From Clostridiales bacterium (GTDB taxonomy: Bacteria > Bacillota > Clostridia > Christensenellales > DUVY01): a DNA stretch of 40,274 bases. The position numbers and the translations under genes are program-made. Of this stretch, positions 8,091-16,640 are shown piece by piece (positions within the stretch are counted from its first letter, which is position 1; each line of letters starts with the position of its first letter). The notes under the pieces were generated by a model. The model saw only the letters and a list, made by a program, of their open reading frames with translations, was not told the origin of the DNA and searched no databases. The stretch spans positions 1 to 40,274 of the forward strand of contig DUVY01000021.1 in assembly GCA_012840805.1 (NCBI GenBank), in the 5' to 3' direction.

Positions 8091-8894
8091 CTTTATGGCG
8101 ATTTGATAGACTTCATTTCTGGATAAATTTCGTTCGGAAGCCACTTTTTTGATAGCGTCTTTTTTGGCTTCGCCTTGTTCTATATAATGTTTTAGATGTT
8201 CTTCAATTGATAATTCCAATAATGGATTTTGTTTGGGCTTGCCCTCTAGAACCAATACATACTCGCCTTTGGGCTCTATGTCTTGATAATCTTTAAGGTC
8301 AATAAACACAATCTTTTCAAACATCTTGGTCATCTCTTTGATAACCGCGACCTTGCGATTGCCCAAATTTTTATATAAAAATTCCAAATCGGCTTGAATA
8401 TTATGCGGGGCGGAAAACATAATCAAAGGTATGGGCAAATACGCATATAGTCGCAATATATTTTGTCTTTCTTTGTTTTTCTCGGGCAAAAATCCCACAA
8501 AGACAAAACCTTTTTCGCACATGCCGCTAAGCGCCGCCCCGTTGATTACGGCGCTTGGACCGCTTATGACAAACACTTGGATATCGTTTTGATGACAAGC
8601 GCTAACAAGCCTCGCGCCCGGGTCGGATATGGTAGGCATGCCCGCGTCCGTAATAAGCGCAATATCGTGGCCTGCGTCTAGCTGGTTGATTATATCGGGA
8701 ATGCTTTTAGCTTCGGAAAACTTGTGATAGCTTTTTATCGGCGTGTTAATTTCAAAATGCCTTAGCAGTTTCTTGCTATGGTTTGTGTCCTCGCATAAAA
8801 TAAAATCAACGCTTTTTAGTGTCTGGACTGCTCTTGGGCTCATTTCGTTAAGGTTTCCTATTGGCGTCGCCGTAATATATAATTTTCCTTTCAT
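8085..8894 (-). CDS. rsmI: 16S rRNA (cytidine(1402)-2'-O)-methyltransferase
   Basis: 269-residue SAM-dependent methyltransferase of the tetrapyrrole-methylase fold that 2'-O-methylates C1402 in the 16S decoding centre. Diagnostic motifs are the N-terminal TPIGNLNEMSPRA (residues 9-21), LCEDT and ITDAGMPTISDPG. The start overlaps the upstream methyltransferase stop as ATGA (8891-8894), indicating coupling. In B. subtilis the orthologue yabC likewise lies close to yabB (trmN6-like) and metS. The 3' end overlaps convergent spmB. Confidence 0.95.
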   Translation of the reverse strand: MKGKLYITATPIGNLNEMSPRAVQTLKSVDFILCEDTNHSKKLLRHFEINTPIKSYHKFSEAKSIPDIINQLDAGHDIALITDAGMPTISDPGARLVSACHQNDIQVFVISGPSAVINGAALSGMCEKGFVFVGFLPEKNKERQNILRLYAYLPIPLIMFSAPHNIQADLEFLYKNLGNRKVAVIKEMTKMFEKIVFIDLKDYQDIEPKGEYVLVLEGKPKQNPLLELSIEEHLKHYIEQGEAKKDAIKKVASERNLSRNEVYQIAIKL

Positions 8895-9634
8895 TTTTTA
8901 ATCCTGCCATAAATTTGATTTAACTCGGGCGTCTCTTGTCCGTTTTCGTCATATAATATGAGATTTTGTTCCACGATAAGCCCCTCATTGCCGTAAGAAT
9001 AAGCTTCTATCATAACAAGGTTAGGTCTTAGACCTATTTTGCCTTGAATAAATCTCAACCTTTTGGGCTGGAATTTGTATTTATGAAAATAAAAAAATAT
9101 CTGGCTTAATCTTTCTACTTGATGAATAAGATAAAACCTGCCGCCATATTTAACCAAATCCGCGGCGCTTTTTATTACTTCTTCTAGGTTTACCTTTATC
9201 TCGTGGCGGCATATAGCGATTTCTAAATCTTGATTTTTTTCGCCGTCGCCTTGGCGCGTATAAGGCGGGTTGCAAATAACGGCGTCCATAGTATGCTTGC
9301 CCAATATTTTGTGCGCTGTCTGCATAGGCGTATTATGAACTTTTATCTTATGCGCCAAATTATTATAGTCAACGCTAAGCTTGCTCATCTTCGCCAAATA
9401 CTCTTGAATCTCTACGGCGTGGACCATAGAAGCGTTATATTTGCCCGCCAATAAAATTGAAATTATACCGCTACCGCTGCCCAAATCGACAAAAACCTCG
9501 TTCTTCTTGACGCGAGCGAAGTTAGCCAATATTACCGCGTCCGAAGTAAAGCAATATTTATCTTTGTGCTGATAAATTTTTAGCCCGTTGACTTGCAAGT
9601 CGTCAAGTCTTAGCTCTTTTATATAAATTTCCAT
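8891..9634 (-). CDS. tRNA1(Val) (adenine(37)-N6)-methyltransferase-like (YabB/TrmN6)
   Basis: Rossmann-fold N6-adenine methyltransferase of about 247 residues. The SAM-binding motif FVDLGSGSGIISILLA and the catalytic NPPY (AVICNPPYTR) are clear. The start is set at MEIYIKELRLDD; the open frame runs 24 codons further upstream but through the ferredoxin terminator, so the longer form is rejected. No Shine-Dalgarno sequence precedes the ATG, and a TATAAT box sits only 6 bp upstream, suggesting a leaderless or very short-leader transcript. Coupled to rsmI by an ATGA overlap. The exact modified tRNA is inferred from the family. Confidence 0.88.
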   Translation of the reverse strand: MEIYIKELRLDDLQVNGLKIYQHKDKYCFTSDAVILANFARVKKNEVFVDLGSGSGIISILLAGKYNASMVHAVEIQEYLAKMSKLSVDYNNLAHKIKVHNTPMQTAHKILGKHTMDAVICNPPYTRQGDGEKNQDLEIAICRHEIKVNLEEVIKSAADLVKYGGRFYLIHQVERLSQIFFYFHKYKFQPKRLRFIQGKIGLRPNLVMIEAYSYGNEGLIVEQNLILYDENGQETPELNQIYGRIKK

Positions 9635-9640
9635 AGGTTT

Positions 9641-9669
9641 ATTATAGCTTAAATTTTCCCTATAAACAA
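9641..9669 (-). promoter_or_regulatory. Putative promoter for trmN6-rsmI, overlapping a terminator
   Basis: Minus strand TTGTTT (9664-9669) and TATAAT (9641-9646) with a 17-bp spacer. The -35 region lies in the T tract of the ferredoxin terminator. A start 6-7 nt below the -10 would fall almost on the ATG at 9634. Confidence 0.45.
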
Positions 9670-9701
9670 AAATCTCTCCTAAAGATTTTAAGAGAGATTT
9701 T
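9664..9701 (-). terminator. Intrinsic terminator after ferredoxin
   Basis: Perfect 10-bp stem (AAAATCTCTC at 9669-9678, GAGAGATTTT at 9692-9701), 13-nt loop, then T residues on the minus strand. It lies about 33 nt past the ferredoxin stop. Confidence 0.85.
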
Positions 9702-9733
9702 ATCATTTTAGCCTAAAACCTTATTTTTTCAGC

Positions 9734-9904
9734 TTAATCAGCCGAAATAGCTCCTACGGGACAAACTTCCGCGCAACTACCGCAGTCAATGCAAGCTTCC
9801 TCGTCTATGATATATTGAGTTTCGCCTTCGGAAATCGCTTCAACAGGGCATTCTGAAACGCAGCTACCGCAAGAAATACATTCTTCACTGATTTTGTATG
9901 CCAT
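9734..9904 (-). CDS. 2[4Fe-4S] ferredoxin
   Basis: 56-residue clostridial-type ferredoxin with two cluster motifs, CISCGSCVSECP and CIDCGSCAEVCP, a low-potential electron carrier in the cytoplasm. The start is set at MAYKISEE because AAGGAG lies just upstream (near 9911-9917); the longer open frame upstream is AT-rich promoter DNA. It has its own promoter and terminator. It is absent from the matching B. subtilis cluster, where yabA lies in this position, and sits next to ricT, whose product binds Fe-S clusters in B. subtilis. Confidence 0.95.
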   Translation of the reverse strand: MAYKISEECISCGSCVSECPVEAISEGETQYIIDEEACIDCGSCAEVCPVGAISAD

Positions 9905-9932
9905 AATATTGCTCCTTATATTTATATAATAA

Positions 9933-9961
9933 ATTATATTGGTTTTGTATAAAAATATCAA
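9933..9961 (-). promoter_or_regulatory. Sigma-A promoter for ferredoxin
   Basis: Minus strand TTGATA (9956-9961) and TATAAT (9933-9938), spacer 17 bp, between the ricT stop and the ferredoxin ribosome binding site. Confidence 0.7.
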
Positions 9962-9972
9962 CCTATTTTATG

Positions 9973-10845
9973 TCAATCAATAAGGCTTTGTATGCTCTCG
10001 TCTATGACTACTTCTTGCTCTAATTCTTCCGCCAAAGTTTCTTTAGCGGTAATTTCTTCTAGCTTAAAATCCATAATCTCATAATCGTCTTTTATCAAAA
10101 CTTTAACTTTTACAATTTCTTTAATCATATTGTTATAAATCACGATGCCAGGACCTTGAGGGGTTATGATCTCGCTATTAATTTTTGGCATGCGCTTGGC
10201 TGTTTCTAGATAATGCTCGTTTTCGTATTCCAAACAGCACATCAGCCTGCCGCAAAGCCCGCTAATCTTGGACGGGTTTAAAGACAGCCCTTGGTTTTTC
10301 GCCATCTTGATATTGACTTTGCTGTAATCGGTAAGATGCGCCACACAGCAGCATTCCCGACCGCACGGGCCCAGCCCGCCTACCATTTTGCATTCGTCGC
10401 GAACTCCTATTTGCCTTAACTCTATACGGATTTTGAAGACATAAGCCAAATCTTTGACAAGCTCCCTAAAATCCACTCTACCGTCCGAAGTAAAATAAAA
10501 AATAATCTTATTGCCGTCAAAAGTATATTCCACATCCACAAGCTTCATGTCCAAATTGTGCTTTTTGATTTTTTCTTCGGCTATTTTGAGCGCTTCGGGG
10601 ATTTTGGACTCCTGCTCTTTCAGCTTGTTTATATCTTCTTCCGTCGCCTTTCTTAAAATTGGCTTCAGTGGCTGAACTATCTTGCTCTCGTCCACTTCGC
10701 GCGGGGTTATCACAATCGAGCCGTATTCTACGCCGCGCGCGGTCTCCACGATAACGCCGTCGCCTTCTTGAAGCTCTAGATCTTCGGGCGAGAAATAATA
10801 TATTTTATTAGTCTTTTTAAATCTAACTCCTGCTATTACTGGCAT
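9973..10845 (-). CDS. ricT: PSP1 domain protein RicT (YaaT), RNase Y regulator
   Basis: 290-residue PSP1-domain protein. In B. subtilis RicT (YaaT) forms the Y-complex with RicA/RicF, carries [4Fe-4S] clusters and steers RNase Y mRNA maturation, competence and sporulation. The conserved cysteines are present: Cys152, Cys161, Cys165-167, Cys198 and Cys203-204 (GPCGRECCCVAH and GLCGRLMCCLEYE). The start overlaps the end of holB by 10 nt, with GGAGG 11 nt upstream. Gene order tmk-darA-holB-ricT matches B. subtilis apart from the absent yaaR. The acidic C-terminus (about 270-290) is variable in the family. Confidence 0.93.
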   Translation of the reverse strand: MPVIAGVRFKKTNKIYYFSPEDLELQEGDGVIVETARGVEYGSIVITPREVDESKIVQPLKPILRKATEEDINKLKEQESKIPEALKIAEEKIKKHNLDMKLVDVEYTFDGNKIIFYFTSDGRVDFRELVKDLAYVFKIRIELRQIGVRDECKMVGGLGPCGRECCCVAHLTDYSKVNIKMAKNQGLSLNPSKISGLCGRLMCCLEYENEHYLETAKRMPKINSEIITPQGPGIVIYNNMIKEIVKVKVLIKDDYEIMDFKLEEITAKETLAEELEQEVVIDESIQSLID

Positions 10846-11807
10846 AACGCCTTAACCTCCAAATAAGAAAACAGCAACTCGTCTATTACAGAAACCAGAT
10901 TGCCGCTATAAAATAATCGTTGCCGCATACGAACAATCAAATCAAGCATTTGGGTTGCCGCTTTTAAGGATATGCTTGAAGCCGCAACCATTATATCATT
11001 AATCCTGTTTTTGCACAAGACCAAATCAATGTCCGCGCACTGAATTACCATAATATCCCTGATGACAATATAAAACAATTCCAAAAATTCTTTTAGGCGG
11101 TTTTTGTGTCTTTCTACCTTTTGGTAATAATCCAAAATATCGGCGCTTTTTCGCATATTGTTGATTATCTCAAACGCCAAATTATACATCGCCCTGTATT
11201 CGTCATCGATCAAATACTTGACGGCGGTATCCAGCCTGCCACCACTGATTGAGGCGGCAATCAATACATCGTCTTGGTCAAATTGAGCGCTTAGCTGGTC
11301 TTGGATGTCGGATACGCTGAATTTCTCAAAATTATAGACCTGCGAACGCGACAAAACGGTGGGCAAGACCATTGCCGAGTCATTGGCGAACATCAAAAAC
11401 AAAACGCCTTTTTGTGGCTCTTCCAAAGTCTTAAGAAGCTTGTTTTGGGCGGCTAGGTTCATATCCTGCAAGTCATAGATAACAAATATGTTCTTGTCCG
11501 AGCTGTAAGGCTTTAGGGCGCTTTGTTCTATTATCTTGGCGATATCTTCTACCGTTACTTTGCCCTCGTAATAATGAATGTCGGTATGCGTCTTGGAAAT
11601 AACCTTTTGGCAAGAAGGGCATTGACCGCAAGGGCTTATCTCTTGCGGGCAAAAAATCCGCGCTAGCAAAAGCGCGCTAAGATTATATTTGACTTCGTCA
11701 TCGTCGGTGATTACAAGATAACTATGAAATAGATTATCAAGCTTTAAGTCATTATCTATTGTTTTATAAACTCGTGTTTTTTGAAATAGTTTTTGATATT
11801 TTATCAT
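10836..11807 (-). CDS. holB: DNA polymerase III subunit delta'
   Basis: 323-residue clamp-loader subunit. The AAA+ fold is visible, with the zinc module Cys53, Cys60, Cys63, Cys66 (FCPQEISPCGQCPSCQ) and the LEEPQKGVLFLMFANDSAMVLPTVLSRSQ block containing the SRS-like sensor. As usual for delta', there is no intact Walker A. It starts 4 nt after darA and overlaps ricT, so it sits inside a tightly packed operon. No convincing Shine-Dalgarno sequence was seen, suggesting coupling to darA translation. Confidence 0.93.
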   Translation of the reverse strand: MIKYQKLFQKTRVYKTIDNDLKLDNLFHSYLVITDDDEVKYNLSALLLARIFCPQEISPCGQCPSCQKVISKTHTDIHYYEGKVTVEDIAKIIEQSALKPYSSDKNIFVIYDLQDMNLAAQNKLLKTLEEPQKGVLFLMFANDSAMVLPTVLSRSQVYNFEKFSVSDIQDQLSAQFDQDDVLIAASISGGRLDTAVKYLIDDEYRAMYNLAFEIINNMRKSADILDYYQKVERHKNRLKEFLELFYIVIRDIMVIQCADIDLVLCKNRINDIMVAASSISLKAATQMLDLIVRMRQRLFYSGNLVSVIDELLFSYLEVKALCQ

Positions 11808-11811
11808 TTAT

Positions 11812-12135
11812 TCATATTTTGATTATTTTTTCTGTCTCGACAACAAAGACCGTCGCTCCTCCGACAACTATTTCCTTGTTGTCATTTTCTATCGCGCTGC
11901 GAAAATCGCGTATTACTTTGCTGGTATCGTATTTGTGCTGCTTGCAAGTATTTCTGATTATTGCTATCGCTTGGTCGGCTCTTTCTGAGTGAGTTCCTAT
12001 CAGCAATGTGTTTGTGCCTACTTTTAAAAAGCCGCCCGTTGAGGACATCTTAGTAACCGAAAACCCGCCTTTTAGAAGCGATCTCACTATTTCTCTGGTG
12101 TCGCTTTTGTTAACAACAGCTATAATCAGTTTCAT
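11812..12135 (-). CDS. darA: Cyclic-di-AMP receptor, PII-like (DarA/PstA)
   Basis: 107-residue PII-like protein, the YaaQ/DarA family that binds cyclic di-AMP as a trimer. Recognised from MKLIIAVVNKSD, GGFSVTKMSSTGGFLKVGTNTLLIG (a glycine- and threonine-rich loop) and its position between tmk and holB, exactly as in B. subtilis yaaQ. The downstream regulatory target is unknown in the family. GAGGG lies upstream of the ATG and a promoter is proposed in the gap after tmk. Confidence 0.94.
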   Translation of the reverse strand: MKLIIAVVNKSDTREIVRSLLKGGFSVTKMSSTGGFLKVGTNTLLIGTHSERADQAIAIIRNTCKQHKYDTSKVIRDFRSAIENDNKEIVVGGATVFVVETEKIIKI

Positions 12136-12185
12136 TATTTTCCCTCATTTCTCTCTTATATATTTTTTTGAGTAATCATATTTTT

Positions 12186-12215
12186 ATTATACACCAAACC
12201 AAAATACCAAATCAA
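12186..12215 (-). promoter_or_regulatory. Putative promoter for darA-holB-ricT
   Basis: Minus strand TTGATT (12210-12215) and TATAAT (12186-12191), spacer 18 bp, in the 96-bp gap between tmk and darA. Confidence 0.55.
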
Positions 12216-12231
12216 TTCCATTAATAGCCTT

Positions 12232-12855
12232 TTAAAAAACGCCCCTATCAATAAGCGCCTTTATTATTAACTCGGAAGTTTGTTCTTTCGCGCCCGAGGC
12301 GTCTATGCTTATTATTCGGTCTTTGTATTTTTCTTTGAGGTTTAAAAACCCTTGATATACTTTTTGGTGAAACTCAAGCGTTTCGTTTTCCATACGGTCG
12401 TCGCGGTCCCGACCGCCTTTTCTCATAAAAGCGATCTGTGGCGGAACATCCAAAAAGATAGTAGCATCAGGCCAGCAATCGGGCGTGGTAAGCTCAAAAA
12501 TCGTCTTGATAAAGTCAACACCCAAACCTCTGGCGTAGCCTTGATAAGCAAGCGTGGAATCTATAAACCTGTCGCAAATCACATATTTGCCCGCTCTTAA
12601 AGACGGCAAAATCAACCCTTGGACATGTTCCACTCTAGAAGCGGTGTATAACAATAATTCGGTAACGCCCGACATCTTAATTAGGCTTGTGTCTAAAATA
12701 AGCTCGCGGATCTTTTCCGCTTCGGGCGTGCCGCCAGGCTCGCGGGTGTCCACCGCCTCAATATTGCGGCTTTTTAGATATTCTAGTAAAAGCCTTTTTT
12801 GCGTGGATTTGCCGCTGCCGTCGCAGCCCTCAATTGTGATAAATTTCGCTTTCAT
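12232..12855 (-). CDS. tmk: Thymidylate kinase
   Basis: 207-residue dTMP kinase that makes dTDP for DNA synthesis. The P-loop GCDGSGKST is at residues 10-18, followed by the DRY-like DRFIDSTLAYQGYARGLG and TREPGGTPEAEKIRELIL, both diagnostic. Lid residues RKGGRDRDDRMEN fit a Gram-positive enzyme. It lies between the yaaO-type decarboxylase and darA, the B. subtilis order. Confidence 0.97.
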   Translation of the reverse strand: MKAKFITIEGCDGSGKSTQKRLLLEYLKSRNIEAVDTREPGGTPEAEKIRELILDTSLIKMSGVTELLLYTASRVEHVQGLILPSLRAGKYVICDRFIDSTLAYQGYARGLGVDFIKTIFELTTPDCWPDATIFLDVPPQIAFMRKGGRDRDDRMENETLEFHQKVYQGFLNLKEKYKDRIISIDASGAKEQTSELIIKALIDRGVF

Positions 12856-12933
12856 TGGTTTTTCCGAGAAATTTTTTTATAAAAGATTTGGTTTCGGTAA
12901 AATGCTCTATAAAAAATTTTAACATAAAATGCA

Positions 12934-14217
12934 TTATTTTAACACCAAAATCTTGTCGTTGTTAAGCCCAAAGGTGTTGTTAGACGATAATATCTCAATA
13001 ATCTCTCTTGTGATAATCTCGCCTCTTGCTATTACGGGCAAGCAAGGCGGAAAAAGCCCCGCCTCAACCGCGCTTATTCTGCCCTCGCTTTTTGCAAGCT
13101 CCACATACTCGGCTTCTCTCATTGCCGCGTCAATAAAGCTTAGGGCTCTTGCGGGCTTAATGGGAACTCTTTGGCTATAATCAAAAGAAGGAAGATCTTG
13201 GGCTTTTTCAAACAAGTCTTGTAAGGCAAAACTTAATTTTTTTACCGTTTCTTCGGTATCTACAATTGAGATTATAAAGACTATATACCTTTGATTGCCA
13301 AATTCGCAATATATATTGTGATACCGTTGCAAGAACTTGTTGGCTTGGGCGCCGTTTATTTTATAGGGTTTTAGATCAATTACTATGCGGGTAAAATCGT
13401 CATTGGGCATCCTAAAGGGCAGGTATCGCTCAATCGCTTGTTTTAGGGCGTTGTAATGTTTGGCATTGTCTATCAAATATTCGGTAGCGTATTCAAGCCC
13501 CGCCAAAAACAAAAACGACGGGCTTGTGGTGGCGCTTAACGATAAAATGTTTTTTACAACGCTTTCTAATTTTTCGTTGTTGACATTCAAATATGCTGTT
13601 TGGGTAAAAGCTGGTAGCGTTTTGTGCGCGCTCAAAACACAAGCGTCGGCGTATTGGGTGGCGTTAGTCGGCAAGTCCGCGACCGCGCCAAAATGCGCGC
13701 CGTGCGCCGCGTCCACCAAAAGATACCTGTCGCCTATAATCTCTTTGATTGCCTTTAAGTCTGTATTAATGCCGTAATAATTGGGCGCGGTCAAAAAAAC
13801 CGCCTTTACATCGGGATTGGCAAGCAAAGCTTTTTCTATTAATTGGGGACTAAGGGGCAGGGCTATATCGTCTTTTATTTCGTTTTCAATTATCAAAGGC
13901 TCTACGCCCCATAACAAGCATCCGTTAAAAATTGATTTATGAGAAGCGCGCGCTACAATAATTCTGCCTTTAGAAAGAGCCGAAATTAAGGTTATTATTC
14001 CGCTTGTCGTGCCGCTTATAAGATAATGGGTATATTTAGAGTTATAATATCGCGCGGTCTTTTTTTCGGCAGCGGCAAGATAAGAAGTAGTGCTTCCATA
14101 ATCTATCAAGTCCAATTCGGTAATGTCAAACGCGTCTAACAATCCTTTGTGCCCGGGCGTATGAAATCTTGAGGGGCTTTTTTGGGCGTATTGTCTTAGC
14201 AACTCAAAAATGTTCAT
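12934..14217 (-). CDS. Orn/Lys/Arg decarboxylase family PLP enzyme (YaaO-like)
   Basis: 427-residue fold-type I PLP enzyme of the basic amino-acid decarboxylase family. Conserved FHTPGHKG is at 18-25, Asp169 in YLLVDAAHGAHFG should bind the PLP ring nitrogen, and Lys199 in LSAHKTLPAFTQTAYL forms the internal aldimine. It is somewhat shorter than the roughly 480-residue YaaO/SpeA-type enzymes. Likely reaction is decarboxylation of arginine, lysine or ornithine to a polyamine precursor; the substrate cannot be read from sequence. Adjacent to tmk, as yaaO is in B. subtilis. Confidence 0.88.
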   Translation of the reverse strand: MNIFELLRQYAQKSPSRFHTPGHKGLLDAFDITELDLIDYGSTTSYLAAAEKKTARYYNSKYTHYLISGTTSGIITLISALSKGRIIVARASHKSIFNGCLLWGVEPLIIENEIKDDIALPLSPQLIEKALLANPDVKAVFLTAPNYYGINTDLKAIKEIIGDRYLLVDAAHGAHFGAVADLPTNATQYADACVLSAHKTLPAFTQTAYLNVNNEKLESVVKNILSLSATTSPSFLFLAGLEYATEYLIDNAKHYNALKQAIERYLPFRMPNDDFTRIVIDLKPYKINGAQANKFLQRYHNIYCEFGNQRYIVFIISIVDTEETVKKLSFALQDLFEKAQDLPSFDYSQRVPIKPARALSFIDAAMREAEYVELAKSEGRISAVEAGLFPPCLPVIARGEIITREIIEILSSNNTFGLNNDKILVLK

Positions 14218-14237
14218 TTGTATAAAATCCTTTTAGT

Positions 14238-15089
14238 CTATAAAGCGTAAGCTTCTTTATTATCTTTTAGGAAAATAATAGCGTCCCAGGCATGTTTAAA
14301 TTCTATGGGCTGCGTTAACGCGTTAAACACGCCTTTGTTGCCGCCGCCCGCTGACTTGGAAAGGTTGGGATTGATTACGCCCATATAATATTTTATATAA
14401 TCGCCTGTGGGCTGTCCGTCTTCGATTATCTCTGCATAATCCAATAAAATATCGTGCCCTAAGGCGTTGAGCTCTATGCCAAACTTTTTATCAAGGATTT
14501 GGTCGGATATTTCTATTTCCTCGTATTTTTGGCTTAATTTATCTTTTTGGGTTTGGTCAAATATATAATAGGCGGGAAAATCGCCGCTGTTAAGATAAGG
14601 GTTTATCGTGATTTGCTCGTTGCCGTCTTTTACTTCAAAACCGTCAAAGACGCTACCCTTTATTTGTCTTCTGTCTGAGACAAAATCATACTCAAAATCA
14701 AAACACACAAGCCTGCCGCTTGCCGCAAGATATCTAAAAGCGTCTTCCTGGGCGAGCACAAGGTCGTATGTAGTAAAAGAGGTAGCCAAAATCGCGTAAA
14801 TAGTGTTTTGGTCGTAATAATCGTGATAAATAAAATTAACTTCTTTTACTGTTTTGTCGTCTAAAGCGTTGAGATATTCTATAAAATCGGTTTCAAATTC
14901 TTGCGCTTTTTCGTTGGAAATCGGGACAGTGACAAAGATGTCAAGCTTTTGGTAGTCTTTGGCTTTATCTAGCATGGAATAAATAAAAACCCATAAAAAG
15001 ACAGCGGCTAAAATAAATAATATATATTTAAACCAATCATATTCCAAATGATTATTAAGTCTTTCTCTGGTAATTTCGTTATCCATCAT
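14238..15089 (-). CDS. Membrane-anchored extracytoplasmic protein, possibly solute-binding-like
   Basis: 283 residues, not assigned to a named family. A cytoplasmic N-terminus of about 19 residues is followed by one transmembrane segment (about 20-39) and an extracytoplasmic domain of about 240 residues without cysteines. The run of a beta strand (LDIFVTVPI), a helix, a second strand (VNFIYHDYY) and TTYDLVLAQEDAFRYLAASG recalls the N-lobe of ABC sugar-binding proteins, but that is inference. Its ATG overlaps the lysS stop as ATGA, so translation is coupled to lysS. Paralogues or a transporter are not nearby. Confidence 0.75.
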   Translation of the reverse strand: MMDNEITRERLNNHLEYDWFKYILFILAAVFLWVFIYSMLDKAKDYQKLDIFVTVPISNEKAQEFETDFIEYLNALDDKTVKEVNFIYHDYYDQNTIYAILATSFTTYDLVLAQEDAFRYLAASGRLVCFDFEYDFVSDRRQIKGSVFDGFEVKDGNEQITINPYLNSGDFPAYYIFDQTQKDKLSQKYEEIEISDQILDKKFGIELNALGHDILLDYAEIIEDGQPTGDYIKYYMGVINPNLSKSAGGGNKGVFNALTQPIEFKHAWDAIIFLKDNKEAYAL

Positions 15090-16582
15090 TCTCTTTTTGG
15101 TTTCATTGTAGGAAATAATATAACATCTCTTATTGACGGGCTGTCCGTCAAAAGCATAACAAGCCTGTCTATACCTATGCCCAACCCGCCTGTGGGCGGC
15201 ATTCCGTATTCAAGCGCCGTCACAAAATCTTCATCGTTCATATGCGCTTCTTCATCGCCTTCTATTCTCTTTTGGGCTTGCTCTATAAATCTCGCTCTTT
15301 GGTCTATGGGGTCGTTAAGCTCGCTGTAAGCGTTTGCCATCTCTCTGCCGCCAATAAACATCTCAAACCTTTCGGTAAGTCTAGGGTCGGCTGGCTTTTT
15401 CTTGGCTAAGGGCGACACTTCTAAGGGATAGTCGGTAATAAATACGGGCTGTATCAGATGCGATTCTACCAATTGGTCAAAAGCGTCATACAGCAATTCG
15501 CCCCAGCTATCAGCTTCAGTTTGGACGCCTTTGGCTTGGACTTCTTGCCGCAACCTTTTTATATCTTCAGTTTTTGAAAAATCAATGCCCGCGTATTCTT
15601 TTACTGCGTCAATCATAGACAGCCTTCTAAACGGCGCGGAAAGATTGATTTGCTCGCCGTTGTAAGTTATGGTTTTGTCAAAACCCAGCTTGTCCAAAAC
15701 ATAACTATAAATACTTTCTGTCAATACCATCATATCGTTGTAATCGTTGTAAGCGGCGTATAACTCTACCATGGTAAATTCGGGATTGTGCTTTACGCTC
15801 ATGCCCTCGTTGCGAAACATCCTGCCCAATTCATAAACTTTTTCAAATCCGCCCACGATAAGCCTTTTGAGATACAACTCGGGCGCTATGCGCATATACA
15901 TCTTAAGCCCCAAAGTATTGTGAAAAGTCTCAAAAGGTCGCGCGCTCGCGCCGCCTACTATCGTGTTTAGTATAGGCGTTTCCACTTCCAAAAATCCTTG
16001 CGAGTCTAGATACTGTCTGATTGCCGTGATAATTTTGCTTCTTGTAACAAAAGCCTCTTTGACTTCGGGGTTGGCTATCAAGTCCAGATATCTTTGACGA
16101 TATCTAAGGTCGGTATCCCTTAGCCCGTGATACTTCTCGGGCAAGGGCAACAAGGACTTGCTCAAAAGCTCTATGTTTTCGGCGTAAATACTGATTTCGC
16201 CTTTTTGTGTCTTAAAGACTTTTCCGCTAACGCCCAAAATATCGCCTATATCCCATTTTTTGAACTCGTTATAATCAATATCGGGCGTATCGGCTCGGAC
16301 ATAGATTTGGATTTTGCCCGAATTATCCTGCAAATGCGCGAAACTTGCCTTGCCCATGACCCGTCTGGTAATCATCCGACCGGCAATTTTGACCTTTTGA
16401 CCATCCAGCTTTTCAAACTGCTGAATTATATCCAAAGAATAATGCGTCTTATCAAACCGAGTCTTCTCAAAGGGGTTTTTGCCCTCTTTTATAAGTGAGT
16501 CCAGCTTTTCCTTTCTTTGTTGATAAATCTCGTTTTGGTCTTGTTGGTCTTGGATTGCTTGCGTTTCTAATTCTTTTGACAT
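15086..16582 (-). CDS. lysS: Lysyl-tRNA synthetase, class II
   Basis: 498 residues, full length. The N-terminal OB-fold anticodon domain includes GRMITRRVMGKASFAHLQD, and the class II core has motif 1 (IRQYLDSQGFLEVETPIL), motif 2 (YELGRMFRNEGMSVKHNPEFT, given here as its key RNEG and HNPEFT residues) and motif 3 (GGLGIGIDRLVMLLT). AGGATA lies before the ATG. It lies 58 bp downstream of greA, the greA-lysS order common in Firmicutes, and precedes the coupled membrane protein. No T-box is seen upstream. Confidence 0.97.
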   Translation of the reverse strand: MSKELETQAIQDQQDQNEIYQQRKEKLDSLIKEGKNPFEKTRFDKTHYSLDIIQQFEKLDGQKVKIAGRMITRRVMGKASFAHLQDNSGKIQIYVRADTPDIDYNEFKKWDIGDILGVSGKVFKTQKGEISIYAENIELLSKSLLPLPEKYHGLRDTDLRYRQRYLDLIANPEVKEAFVTRSKIITAIRQYLDSQGFLEVETPILNTIVGGASARPFETFHNTLGLKMYMRIAPELYLKRLIVGGFEKVYELGRMFRNEGMSVKHNPEFTMVELYAAYNDYNDMMVLTESIYSYVLDKLGFDKTITYNGEQINLSAPFRRLSMIDAVKEYAGIDFSKTEDIKRLRQEVQAKGVQTEADSWGELLYDAFDQLVESHLIQPVFITDYPLEVSPLAKKKPADPRLTERFEMFIGGREMANAYSELNDPIDQRARFIEQAQKRIEGDEEAHMNDEDFVTALEYGMPPTGGLGIGIDRLVMLLTDSPSIRDVILFPTMKPKRE

Positions 16583-16640
16583 ACTATATCCTTCTATATC
16601 CTCTCTCTTAACTAAGGATTAGTCAAACCCTTTGTAAGAA

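Noticed and set aside
9635-9706. N-terminal extension of the trmN6-like protein
   Set aside because: The extra codons are made of the ferredoxin terminator hairpin and promoter, and do not resemble the family.
16127-16498. Long plus-strand open frames opposite lysS and other minus-strand genes
   Set aside because: They lie entirely inside well-supported genes, lack ribosome binding sites and encode no recognisable protein.
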